Source: Phallusia fumigata
Taxonomy: Eukaryota > Chordata > Ascidiacea > Phlebobranchia > Ascidiidae
Assembly (NCBI GenBank): GCA_008931825.1
Contig: QXVZ01020765.1
Coordinates: 1 to 22,100 of the forward strand
Length of the DNA stretch: 22,100 nucleotides
Direction: 5' to 3'
Every line of letters starts with the position of its first letter. Position 1 is the stretch's first letter. This document shows positions 1-9,412 of the stretch, in pieces. The position numbers were made by a program, and so were the translations under genes. The notes below the pieces were generated by a model, which was not told the origin of the DNA, did no database searches, and worked only from the letters and a program-made list of their open reading frames with translations.

Positions 1-355
1 CATGGCCATAATGCAAGTATTCGTACTGTTCGCTATTGTTCTGTTGGTGATAGCTATTGCTGTGTTTGCTTCGTTCAATTGTATTACTTTGTTTTGTAAC
101 ACGTTGCTCTTCTGCTGCTGTTGTCTTTCTACCATTCTTCATTGTATGTTGTAACTGGTTTATTGTTGTGTGTACAATTTTTTTGCTGCATTAGCTTCTA
201 TTCTCTTCTTATCACGTATGATGATTTCATTAATTGATTTCCTCTCGTTTCTTTTCTTTGTTTGTTTGTGTGATGCATGTGATATTTGCATTCCTTTTTC
301 CAATATCCGAAACGGTTCGCGCTCTTATACCCAAACTCCAAATTGAACATTACAC

Positions 356-404
356 AGGGGGGCATCTAGACTAGAAAACCATAGCGGTTATTCGATGCCT
401 CCCT
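356..404. repeat. Stem-loop, 11-bp arms
   Basis: The arm AGGGGGGCATC at 356-366 pairs with GATGCCTCCCT at 394-404 with one mismatch, leaving a loop of about 27 bases. The structure is seen directly. Its role is unknown; it could be part of the untranslated end of a retroelement, but no coding sequence supports that. Confidence 0.45.
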
Positions 405-470
405 GCCACACAATCATCCGCACTTTCATTTTTAATTCTTGTTGATTGGTTTTGATCATCAGTGGCAAAA

Positions 471-486
471 NTGATTGATTGATTGA
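471..486. repeat. ATTG microsatellite beside an N
   Basis: A single undetermined base at 471 is followed by about 3.5 units of TGAT. Short runs of this kind are common at LINE 3' tails, but no LINE body lies next to it, so it is recorded only as a simple repeat and a possible assembly joint. Confidence 0.5.
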
Positions 487-1465
487 AGTAAATGATGCGG
501 TCAGAGTGCCAGAAGGGGAGGAACCTTTAGATGACCAAATGTTAGATTTGTGGAAAAAGAAATTTTCGCAAAACAGAGCAAAAGCATTTTTATGTTAGCA
601 AAGGTGGGTAGTTTATTAATTCTACATGTACCTGTTGTGAACTTCATTTACATGCCTTGTCCCGTATTAATTGGGAATGGGGATGTTCAAAGTATGTTAG
701 CTGGCTATTCTAGATGGTTTCAAATCCAGAATATGGAATCCAAGCCTTTGTTGGTAGGCTAACATTTGTACGTAACAAAACAACAAAAGCTGCCACCTCA
801 GATCACGAACTAGACCAATTTGCAAGAGTGCAGTGACCTGTCCCAAAGTGACAGTGCTGTGCCCAAATGAAATTTGGTAAATTTCAACTACTGTTTTATT
901 TGACGGGACCAGCCTGGAAAATGTATGATTCTCAATGCAGACCATGGGCGGGTACTGCAGGCATACTTGTGGGTTGATTCCATATGCATTGCGGAATTAA
1001 AGGAGGTCTCAATTTTTCATTATGGGACTTTGTGGTTGGCAAATGATTATTGTTTTACTATTGAGTATGCTAAAGAGTACAAAAACTTTTTATACTATGT
1101 TGAGGACTTTATACTAAAACAGCATGGGGCGTACAGTTTGCAGGCAGCGGCCCAAAGGCAAAAAAAGATGCTACTCAGGCCAAGGTTGAAACCTTTTACG
1201 CGCGACTTAAAGGTGCTGGCATTAATTTCAGTATTTTGCCTATTATTACCATATTTCCTCACTTTTGTTCTTTTTGTACGTTCATGTATTTTTTTGATTT
1301 TGTGTTCACTGTTCTGTTTCTTCAAACGAGGTCAAATTATATTTAGCGTTTTTGCCTTTTTTCATGTTTAGCGTTCCTTTCCGTTTGTTTTGTAAAATTT
1401 CAAGTTCTGTTCTGCTAATTCTGCACCTTACGATTAAAAACGACACAGTAAATGGCGTGTTGTGC

Positions 1466-1600
1466 TTGTAGCCCTAATCAACACGCAACATGCGGGTTGA
1501 ATGAGGTACTGTGCTGTAGCAACACACTAGTTGTGTCATAGAGTATGTGCGAACCACTTGACAACACGGTTAGTGGGTCGTGTGTTGTATGCGGCTACAA
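1466..1600. mobile_element. MITE-A, 135 bp, inserted in gypsy integrase
   Basis: The ends are inverted repeats. TTGTAGCC at 1466-1473 matches the reverse complement of GGCTACAA at 1593-1600, and imperfect pairing continues inward for about 25 bases around an AACAC core. The flanks are near-identical 8-mers, TGTTGTGC (1458-1465) and TGTTGTTC (1601-1608), matching at 7 of 8 positions, as expected for a target-site duplication. If the insert and one flank copy are skipped, the integrase-like frame reads through into VVPSSW, which independently supports the boundaries. An 8-bp duplication would fit a hAT-driven MITE, but the superfamily is an inference. Confidence 0.6.
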
Positions 1601-1601
1601 T

Positions 1602-2029
1602 GTTGTTCCCTCATCTTGGCAGAGAAAAGTGATCGACATCATCCACGGGTTGTCTCATCCGTCCATCCGCACCACAACAAAACTTATAGCCTTAAAATTG
1701 TTTGGGATGGTTTGAGAAAGAGTGTTGCTTTGTGGGCTAAACGTTGCCTTGTTTGCCAATGTGCCAAGATTCAACACGTTCATTCCCCAGTTCAACAGCA
1801 CATCCCTCCGAAATCGCGTTTCCAGCATATAAACATGAACATTGTAGGTCCACTTCCACCATGTCGTGGTCATGGGTACTTACTTACAGTAGTCGACCGC
1901 TTCACCCGATGGCCCGAAGCTATACCAATGAAAGATGCTACCACAGTACCATGCGCGCGTGCTTTTACGTTTCATTGGCACTCCAGGTTTGGCATTCCCT
2001 GTCACGTGTCATCCGACCTTGGTCCTTAA
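1602..2029 (+). pseudogene. Ty3/gypsy integrase fragment, frameshifted
   Basis: The translation shows the order expected for a Ty3/gypsy integrase. First comes the histidine part of the N-terminal zinc-binding region (HGLSHPS, about 1644-1664, frame beginning at 1602). Next is the cysteine pair (CLVCQ, about 1745-1760), then the start of the catalytic core (NIVGPLPP followed by LLTVVDRFTRWPEA), and then SSDLGP just before a TAA stop at 2027-2029. The HGLSHPS block and the rest lie in different frames, with the shift near 1690-1697. In the family, the first catalytic aspartate sits where this copy has N (NIVGPLP). The second, in SSDLG, is kept, and the third catalytic residue and C-terminal domain are absent. 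No reverse transcriptase or LTR was found nearby. This is a dead remnant of the integrase that would insert element cDNA. Confidence 0.85.
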
Positions 2030-2231
2030 AATTGTCTTGTGATTTTAAAAGCAATATCACTGGCAGTTTCCTTTTCATTAACTTTTTTGCCACCACAAAA
2101 CTGCACATTGTTTCGCTGCTATCCATAAGAAACAAGTTTGCGTGTTGTTTGAGCAAAACAACTGATACTAATCAACCTATGCAGACATATGTCTCAGATC
2201 GGCACTACAACTGAACCAAAAATCGCATGCG
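2030..2231. other. No recognised gene
   Basis: Nothing recognisable is seen between the end of the integrase remnant and the Harbinger-like fragment. Shadow frames here carry no family motifs. Confidence 0.5.
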
Positions 2232-2402
2232 TACGTCCGTAAAAATAGAACATGTTCTATTCCGTCGGATGGCCTTGCGTTAACGTCCGTCACGTCCGTT
2301 TCGAACGATAACGCAAGATACGCATCCTGTGCATAGACGTCGACGGAAGGTGACGGATGACGGACCGAAACGGACGAAAACGGATCCTGTGTACAGCCAC
2401 CT
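2232..2402 (-). mobile_element. Possible PIF/Harbinger-like non-autonomous fragment
   Basis: The stretch is rich in GTCCGT/ACGGAC repeats. It contains a perfect 16-bp palindrome (ATAGAACATGTTCTAT, 2245-2260), an inverted pair CTTGCGTTA/TAACGCAAG (2274-2282 and 2309-2317), and an end-like sequence reading CTGTACACAGGATCCG on the minus strand (about 2399-2384). Ends rich in GTCCGT with an internal GAACATGTTC palindrome recall animal PIF/Harbinger elements. No matching left terminal repeat or 3-bp target duplication could be found, so it is either truncated or something else. The assignment rests on resemblance only. Confidence 0.35.
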
Positions 2403-2975
2403 TTTCTTCTTTTCATCACAATTGGCTTCGGCGTTGTTTCCATTGTAGATTATTTTGATGTAATTGTAGATTTGTTGGTATTGAAACAATCCGGTGAACA
2501 TTTCGGGCGGTGTCCTTTAGTTGTTGGGCGGCCAGTAGGGCATCAGTGCTATTCGCAGTATGTTTTTTTTCTGAAACAAAAATTTGAGAAAAGTACTGAG
2601 GAAAAGAAACTTATTGAACTTGATAATTTTCCTAGCGCTTGAGCAGACGATAATTTGCCGATTATTAGAATTTCTAATTCGGTTTGTAGTTAAGCTTCCC
2701 TGGTAGCTACGGAAAAACGAATGGTACCCGGTAATAAACTTTAATTATTCCACTTGTGGCGCACTTATTTAACGCAATCATCGTTATGTATGTGCATCAA
2801 CCGTCGCAATCATCGCATCGTGCGTGCATCGGCCTCAACATTCTTAACGTAACTTAATTCTAGGAATACACAGACAAAACCAGTTGCATGCCAGTGTAAT
2901 TGTGACGTGATAACCGTGTTCAGTTTTAGTTGTTATTTTTTGTATCAACGGTATCCCAGGTCCTACCGCTTTATA
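2403..2975. other. No recognised gene; small 32-bp duplication
   Basis: No coding sequence is recognised. At 2773 and 2805 the motif CGCAATCATCG recurs, followed in both cases by GTGCATC, which indicates one imperfect tandem duplication with a 32-base period. Confidence 0.5.
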
Positions 2976-2981
2976 TTAAGT
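2976..2981. repeat. Target-site duplication, left copy (TTAAGT)
   Basis: TTAAGT directly precedes the CAGGGTTC terminus of hAT-A. The identical hexamer follows the right terminus at 7156-7161. Confidence 0.75.
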
Positions 2982-5759
2982 CAGGGTTCGCGCGGGTATG
3001 GAAAACCTGGAAAGGTCATGAAATTTAAATTTGTGTTTTCAAGGCCTGGAAAGGTTCTGAAAAAAACTAATTTTTGCAAAAATCCTTGAAAAGGTATGAA
3101 ATTTTGAAATCAAGTGCAGTTTGTAGGTACAGCGTTCTGAAACGGACAGCCGTACGTCTGGTTAGTCAGAGAGGTAATTAGATTAGAATCAGATTCCCAA
3201 ACAACATGTATGCAGCTAGGTAAGAAGGCTTACTGTATTTCAATCCTATTCTTTGTAATTTCGCATTCGTATATAATCGTGAGTTCGTGAGGTACGAACT
3301 TGCACCTAAAGTTAAGTGAAAGTTCCTCTGTGCTGCTCTGGGCAAATTATATGTTGCACTTACATTGCGATTTTCGTGCTTATTCATTGCAAAGTTGCTT
3401 TATTTAGGCTTTTTTTTAAAACTGAACTTTGCATTTTGCAAATATAAATCTACAAGAAAAACAGTAACCTAATATCAGCAGCATCGAACTGCGTTTTAAG
3501 CGGCCGAACCCACATCTGTAGCCATCTGAAACCAACGTCGCAAAATGTGTAAGCTGAAACTGCCTTACGAAGCCATAAGTCGGGGAAAAAACACACGTCA
3601 AACGTGTGACGCACAAAGCAGGACCAAGTGTACGAAAGGTCACTGATTGTTTTTCGACTCCAAAACCTCCAGAGGTACGATTGCCGCTCGCCAAGTATGC
3701 CCGGTCAGATATACTTAAAGCGGAAATACTGTGGACCTAAAAAGTAATCACATCACACTTCTCATCAAGTAAAGGCATCAATGAGTTGTTTGCTTCAATG
3801 TTTCCCGATAGTGAACTTGCCTTGGCGTTTAAATGTGGAGAAAACAAAACCTCCTATCTCGCTGGTTTTGGCATTGCACCATACGTCTCAAATTTTTTGA
3901 CAGATAGAATAAAAAAGGCTAAGCAGTATGTAATGCCTTTCGATGAAAGTCTAAATAAGTCAATGCAAGAAAATCAGCTAGACATTCATGTTCGTTGCAG
4001 GACTTTGACACCGTCAAAACGAGATACATTAAGTCAAAATTTTTGGGACATTCTTGTGCTGCTGATATTCATCAGCATCTTCTTGATGCAGTTCACACTT
4101 TGGTCCAATTGTCAATGGACGAACCAAATGTTAATTGGGTGGTTTTCAATAAGCTTGGTGCAGAAGTGGAAAAGGATAACAAAAAGCTTTTAAACACTGG
4201 AAGTTGTGGAATCCATATTGTCCACAATGCTTTTCGCAAAGGATGCACTGCATGTGGGTGGCTTATTGAGGAGCAACTTTTAAGCATGTATTGGCTTTTC
4301 AAAGATGCCCCTGCTAGATGTAAAGACTTCAAATCTTTTACGGGATGTTCTCTCATGCCAAAGAAATTTTGCAAACATCGCTGGCTGGAAAACATGTCAG
4401 TGATGGAGCGGGAGCGTGCCCTGGAAATTCTGCCTTTTCTGCAGCAATATGTAATTGGTGCGCTGTCTGCTAAAGTCCCAATTAAAAAACAAAAAGTCAT
4501 TTCTATCAGTAAAGGAAAGTGTCACTGATTTGGTGTTCGAAGCAAAGGCCCAAGCTTTTCTTTCTGTGGCTAACCAGATCGAACCTTTTCTAAGATTTTA
4601 TCAAAAAGATGCTCCACTTTTGCCTTTGTTTGCTCTTGACTTCTTTAAGAAGGTGAAAAGCTTGCTTTCACGCATCGTTAAAGACAGTGTCCTGACAGAT
4701 TTGAAATAACCTTTGGATTAAATTATATTGATTTGAAGGACAAGCTGATTTACAAGGACATTTCAAATATTGATGTGGGCTTTGTTGCCAAAAAATATTT
4801 ACGGGACAAAAGGTCACAAGGAAAAGTCACGGACTTGCAGGTTGCTTGTTTTAAAAAGGAATGCAGAAACTTTATTTTGGACAAACTATTGGAAAAGTCA
4901 CCATTGCAGCATTCACTTGTTCGTAACTTAAATTGGTTGGTTCCGAATTTGATTGTGTCACAGCCGACGAAGTGCAAAAGTAGCTTGACATTTTGAAGCA
5001 ATTCGCTTTCTGATGAGGCCCTTTCTGGACCTATTTCTAACATACTTAACGAGTTTGACCCCAAAAAAAATCGTTTGGATACTTTTTTCACTCTGTGTTG
5101 TCTGAAAAAAGTAGCTACAAAGATTTGTGGGGTATCATTCAGCTTGTCCTTTGTCTGTCACATGGACAAGCCTCAGTAGAGAGAGGCTTTTCCTTAAACA
5201 AGGAGCTTGTATGTGAAAACCAACGAGAAAAAAGTTTGGTTACTCGTAGGCAGATTATTTATCATGTAAGAGATGTTGGAGGGTTAACCAAGGTTCAGAT
5301 AACACAAGAGATGTTTAGATATGCTTCCAACGCCAGAATAAAGTACAGGGAATATCTCGATGAAGTAAGAAAAACAAATAAAAGTGCAGAAAGAGGCAAA
5401 AAGCGTGAGGCGATTGAGAAGCAGGTAACAGATCTACAAAACAAAATCAGCGATTAACTAGAAGGGTGGCTTTCACCATATTGCCATTCCATATACACTA
5501 TTACCTAATTTAAAAACGCATGTATATTTACCATGTCATTTCACATTAGGTCCCAAAGTTACTTAAGCTTTTTATAACATGATTGTTTCTGCAGGCAAAA
5601 ACGCATGGGTCCCCACACACGTAAAGTTGTAAAAATTGTGGTTCACTGTAATGTATGTATAGAACAGAAGCAGATATTTTTTTATTACTTTTTCGTAAAC
5701 AGAAAATGAATCACAGAATTAATAATATAAGTAACTATGACCTAACCTACTAACTTTAA

Positions 5760-6560
5760 AAGGCTAGTTAACTGCCAGGGTTATAGGGTAAACCCAGCAA
5801 CAAATTCACCATAATGACATGTTATACAAACTGTCTACATTTCATCTAATTCAGACATCTTTTATTAATTTGACCCATTTAAAGGGATAGTGTGGTATCC
5901 GCTAAAGCTCTAGCATGAAACACATCAAATATTGCATCACAATGACATGTTATACAAACTGTTCAAATTTCATCCAAATCGGAGAATGTTTAACAACTTG
6001 ACCCATTTTAGGGGGCTAGTGGGGTAACTGCTGGGGCTATGGGGTAATGAACTGTTATACAAACTGTCTGAAAATCAGTCAAATCAGAGAATGTTTAACA
6101 ACTTGACCTATTTTAGGGGGCCAGTGGGGTAACTGCTCAGTCTATGGGGGTAAAACACATAAATTATTGCACCACAATGACATGTTATACAAACTGTCTA
6201 AATTTCATCCTATTCGGAGAACATTTAACAATTTGCTTCATTTTAGGGGGCTAGTGGGGGAACTGCTGAGGCTATAAGGTGAAGTACATCAAATATTGCA
6301 TCACAATGACAGGTTATACAAACTCAAAATTTCATCCAATTCGGACACTGTTTAACTATTTGACCCATTTTAGGGGGCTAGTGGGGTAACTATTGGGGCT
6401 ATAGGGTAAAACACATCAAATATTGCACCATAATGACATGTTATACAAACTGTCTAAATTTCATCCAATTCGGACACTGTTTAACTATTTGCCCCATTTT
6501 AGGGGGGTAGCGGGGTAACCACTGGGGCTATGGGGTTAAATCAAACTCATGACACACCGC
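5760..6560 (-). repeat. 127-bp tandem repeat, about six units
   Basis: The anchor GTTATACAAA recurs at 5821, 5949, 6054, 6184, 6313 and 6440, giving spacings of 128, 105, 130, 129 and 127 bases. Each unit also contains a GGGGGCTAGTGGGGTAACTG block and an AATGACATG block, with point differences between units. The same unit appears in reverse complement in Helitron copy 2 with about three units. The 105-base interval shows that one unit has lost about 22 bases. Confidence 0.9.
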
Positions 6561-6676
6561 CTTAACCATCTCTACCAGCTGTGAAAGTTTCATCCAAATC
6601 CATCAAACATTTCATGACAAAAGTGCATGGACAAGCTGCAGGGGACAAAAAAGAAAAAAAAACAGAGTGAAAACAA

Positions 6677-6700
6677 TGTGTCCCCTTTAGGAAGGGGACC
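6677..6700. repeat. Hairpin near Helitron 5' end
   Basis: GTCCCCTT and AAGGGGAC form a perfect 8-bp stem around a TAGG loop, about 12 bases inside the TC end of copy 1. Copy 2 keeps GTCCCCTTCC but has a long G run on the other side. Helitrons normally need a hairpin at the 3' end, so a 5' hairpin is an extra feature of this family. Confidence 0.6.
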
Positions 6701-7155
6701 CATAATTACTGATGTCAAAGCTGCAGAGAAGGCAGAAGAAGAAAGCGACCTTGCAGCTGTGGCAAAATCAAACTCACTGAGAAGTGCACACGGAAACGAA
6801 AAGATTATTAATCAAACAGTTGAAGACATTATGTCCAAAAAATCTGAACTACAGTTGTTTGTTAATTTGCATTTGAGTGAACAAACACAAGCCAATACAA
6901 TCGACCTAAACATTGTTGAAATGTCGAGTTGTTAAAGTTGATTGTATTGTCCTGTGTTATGTTTAACAAAATATTACAAACTGTGACAGGTTTAGATGCA
7001 TTGGTTATTTTGCTTCATAAACTGCTTGATTTGTTAAATGTGAAATATACTTGTGAGTAATAATAAAATAAGGATGTGGAAAAGTGCCTTATTTTTCTTG
7101 AAAAGTTATGGAAAAATCATGGAATTTACAAACAAAAAAAGGTGCAGGAACCCTG

Positions 7156-7161
7156 TTAAGT
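7156..7161. repeat. Target-site duplication, right copy (TTAAGT)
   Basis: TTAAGT follows the GAACCCTG right terminus of hAT-A and matches 2976-2981 exactly. The bases beyond it do not extend the match to 8 bp. Confidence 0.75.
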
Positions 7162-7836
7162 GCTTACCCTATATGGCAGTATCTATGGCTCAGCGGTGTG
7201 CAGAAACTCGGATCAGCCAAGCTGCGGATTCAGTCGGTCACGCACCATTAACGCGAAATTTTTCGTTATGACTCAGTGTTTAGTGCCAAAAAACACTAGA
7301 CGCTCTTTTATGATGTTGCACGTCGTCGCGCTTGAGTAACACGGGATTAATGTTAGCCAGGCATAAGCTGTAATGCTTAGTTAAGTCGCCAAAATGCCAG
7401 ATTTTTTTCGATTTATTTTTGTTTAAAGAAATGCCTTAACAACCGACAGATATTGATTTAAATCCGATTCGTCGCCCGCCAGCAATTTCCGAAAACTTAG
7501 CTGCAATCGCGGAAGCCCTGTCTTTCAATTGCACGAAAGTATTTTGTTTAGGACGTTAGTAATTCAGTTGCTGCAAAGTGCTTGTGGACCCTCCAAAACC
7601 AACTTTTTACAAGTACATAAGCGTCAAAAGTACCCAATATGCCCAAATAAAGTCACTTCAAAATTAGAAATGAGAATATGCTGGTGGCTATCTTACGAAA
7701 AAAGTACAGCCAAGTTTCCGATGAATAAAACTGTTGGGTATTGATCTCCGGCGGCTCGCTGAATAAACCGAAGCTTCTGGCTGTTTGAGATATCCTTGCG
7801 TATTATTTATTTCTTGCAACATATTTATTGAAACTG

Positions 7837-8067
7837 TCAAATTAAACCAACAACAAGTGAACAAACATAAATTAACTTCAACATAGTAGGCCATGCATGA
7901 ATATTTGGAGGACACATTGATATCTCTGTTTTAATAAAGCGAACACAAAAAACTGTCCAAAATGCATCAACATCATTAAGTACAGGCACATTAAGCAGGT
8001 AAGTGTTATAACCAAGAATATGTGTTGCTAATTTTGTTCCTTCAGGTTCAACCCAATCTAAGCTACA
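7837..8067 (-). other. Unassigned protein-like open window
   Basis: A minus-strand frame stays open for 77 codons between TAA (8070-8068) and TGA (7839-7837) and lacks an early ATG. The translation contains DWVEPEGTKL, then LNVPVLNDVDAFW, then CPPNIHAWP, with the mixed composition of a real protein rather than low-complexity sequence. I do not recognise the family. It could be an exon-like remnant of another transposase, since the neighbouring relics read on the same strand, or it could be chance. Confidence 0.25.
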
Positions 8068-8431
8068 TTATGTTACCACTGTTTACTATAATATTACTTT
8101 GATTTTGTCCACATTGACGTAAATGCATCATCGTACTACATCTTGATGATAATTCCATCTTTTCGGCGTTGAACTGAAGTTTTGTAGTTGATCTCTAAAA
8201 AAACTGTCGCTATCTATTTAATCAGTACCTATCCCTGACTGTTTGTTTTTTTGCCAAAATAACTTTAAAACCTGGAATATATCTGTTTTTTAAATGGTAA
8301 AGACATCACAATACACAAGAAACATTGTGTTTAAGCAGTATAGATGGTTATCTGGTGCACTTTGTATTGTTTGCTGATTGTGTTCTTTTAACACGTTGCA
8401 TGTCTCTTTAACTTGCGCAACCAACAGATTG

Positions 8432-8653
8432 TCAATCAATGTCCGTATCTTTAAAATGCGACTCACAAATAAAAAATTTGCTCAGTACAGCTATAACAGT
8501 TTCCCCGAGTATTAGTTTTTTATGCACACAACAATATGACGTACGTTTCTTCATGCAAAATTTCTTATCGTCGCCTGCTTGCGCATCCCACATCCCCATT
8601 AGAAAAAGTATTTTCTGTTCACGTTTTACACTTGAATCCTTGTGCCTTGGCAT
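8432..8653 (-). other. Possible THAP-like zinc-finger remnant
   Basis: The minus-strand frame ends with FFICESHFKDTDI, which resembles the C-x2-H-F block that closes a THAP C2CH finger. Upstream, in another frame near 8680-8670, is VPGC, which resembles the opening cysteine pair. The spacing between the blocks is longer than usual and the central tryptophan region is not clear. THAP domains occur at the N-terminus of several transposases, so a mobile-element origin would fit, but the evidence is thin. Confidence 0.2.
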
Positions 8654-9412
8654 GATTAACGGACCAAATGCATCCAGGCACTGTGATATTCACGTTTTAT
8701 CTTTAAAATTGACCTTTTACCATCAGATCACCCGTACTTGATCCCGTGTCAAGAACAATGAGTTGAACTTCCTGGTTATAAGGTACCTGCAGGTAACAAG
8801 AACCACCTAATAAACTTTTGCCTATAACTGAAAAACCGTAAACGAGTTTTAAGCCAAACTTGGCATGCTAGCTGTAGAGGTCAATACTAAACATGCATCA
8901 GACTGTGGAAGTTTCCAAGTTTTGTTTTCATGGGATGACTGTTTAAAAAAAATTTATACTTGGGCCTTAATACATGCCGATGTTGTTAATAAGGCCCAAA
9001 TGTTTTTTTGTAAAGTGTCTAGCAATGAGATTCTTTCCTACGCTGCTTCGGTCAAAATAAAGTTCAAACAAGCAACTTCATTAACTTCAGGACACTCCAT
9101 TCTTTAACTGACAGCACTAACACAACGAATAAACAACCGCTTGACAGTCAATCATCAATAACACTAAATGAAAGATCACATTCCGAAAACTTAAACAACC
9201 CAATCATTGCAAATACACACTTGATATCGTAATTTAGTTCTATTAACAATCCATGCATACGAAGTCTTCGTCATCATCTGATTCCAAACCAACACATTCT
9301 TCATAATACAAAATTTTGCACATCGAGCACTGCCGCATATTTAATGGACAGTCTTCCTTACACACTGAGCAATACCAAGATGCATCTCTACCAGTTTGCC
9401 TTTTCTTGTTGA

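Larger units (their letters stand above)
1..1457. other. No recognised gene
   Basis: I see no recognisable protein, RNA gene or complete mobile element in this stretch. Open frames exist at 550-762 and 925-1371 on the plus strand, but their translations match no family I know, and the second has a hydrophobic C-terminal half of the kind that T-rich DNA produces by chance. The stretch holds a stem-loop at 356-404 and an ATTG-type microsatellite beside an N at 471. The last few bases before 1466 may belong to the gypsy fragment that continues after 1600. Confidence 0.5.
5458..6712 (-). mobile_element. Non-autonomous Helitron, copy 1
   Basis: Read on the minus strand, the element begins TCAGTAATTATGGGTCCCC directly after a host A (complement of 6713). 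It ends CCACCCTTCTAG directly before a host T (complement of 5457). TC...CTAG ends between A and T without a target duplication are the Helitron hallmark. A small hairpin GGTG-AAAGC-CACC lies three bases before the terminal CTAG. Copy 2 at 9413-10200 has the same ends in unrelated flanking DNA, which fixes both boundaries. The interior is mostly a 127-bp tandem repeat and carries no Rep or helicase coding sequence, so mobilisation would need an autonomous partner. It sits inside the hAT-A transposase gene. Confidence 0.82.
3594..6935 (+). pseudogene. hAT transposase, ZNF862/KIAA1586 type, broken and Helitron-split
   Basis: A DDE transposase relic of the hAT superfamily. Family blocks appear in order across several frames: FDESLNK and DIHVR with the first catalytic aspartate region (about 3940-3993); SKFLGH and SMDEPNVNW with the second acidic site (about 4030-4140); IHIVHNAFRKG (about 4211-4243); HRWLEN (4377-4394); VRNLNWLVP (4921-4947); and the C-terminal dimerisation motif SHGQASVERGFS (5158-5193). 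The tail AKSNSLR resumes after the Helitron at about 6763-6783. I see an in-frame TAA at 3738-3740, frame changes near 3995, 4500, 4710-4733 and 5000-5095, and a TAA at 5455-5457 next to the Helitron boundary. Upstream of 3594 a zinc-finger-like N-terminus may exist but is too decayed to call. The gene cannot make a functional protein. Its family assignment is firm because motif order and spacing fit. Confidence 0.85.
2982..7155 (+). mobile_element. hAT-A transposon, both ends present
   Basis: The left end CAGGGTTCGCGC (2982) and the right end, which reads CAGGGTTCCTGC on the minus strand from 7155, form short terminal inverted repeats with eight perfect bases. The sequence TTAAGT abuts both ends (2976-2981 and 7156-7161) as a target-site duplication. 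The subterminal regions also share a direct motif of the type GGAAA..TCATGRAATTT (about 3010-3030 and 7110-7130). Inside lies a broken hAT transposase gene that is itself interrupted by a Helitron (5458-6712). Without that insert the element would be about 2.9 kb, a normal hAT size. A 6-bp duplication is shorter than the usual 8 bp for hAT elements. Confidence 0.85.
7162..9242. other. No firmly recognised gene
   Basis: No complete gene or mobile element could be recognised between hAT-A and the pogo-like relic. Two weak minus-strand protein-like windows lie here (7837-8067 and 8432-8653) and are listed separately. A plus-strand open frame at 8865-9107 encodes 80 residues with no motif I recognise. 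The lower part probably includes the 3' untranslated region and right end of the pogo-like element, but I found no terminal repeat pair. Confidence 0.45.

Noticed and set aside
550-762. Plus-strand open frame of 70 codons
   Set aside because: No family resemblance and no supporting context.
925-1371. Long plus-strand open frame of 148 codons
   Set aside because: No recognisable motif, and its hydrophobic second half coincides with T-rich DNA. Length alone does not support a gene here.
1458-2029. LTRs flanking the gypsy integrase
   Set aside because: No direct repeats with TG...CA ends were found on either side. The only nearby repeat pair is explained by MITE-A.
5760-6560. Array considered as a possible CRISPR-like array
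   Set aside because: The units are about 127 bp, similar along their whole length and without unique spacers, and they lie inside a eukaryotic Helitron. It is a minisatellite.
7996-8004. Perfect-looking splice donor CAG|GTAAGT on the plus strand
   Set aside because: The sequence upstream has no open coding frame or homology, so it is most likely chance.
8045-8055. GGTTCAACCCA resembling a tRNA B box
   Set aside because: No matching A box or cloverleaf could be traced upstream, and the last base does not fit the consensus.
8865-9107. Plus-strand open frame of 80 codons
   Set aside because: Unrecognised translation, and it lies opposite the probable 3' flank of the minus-strand pogo-like relic.
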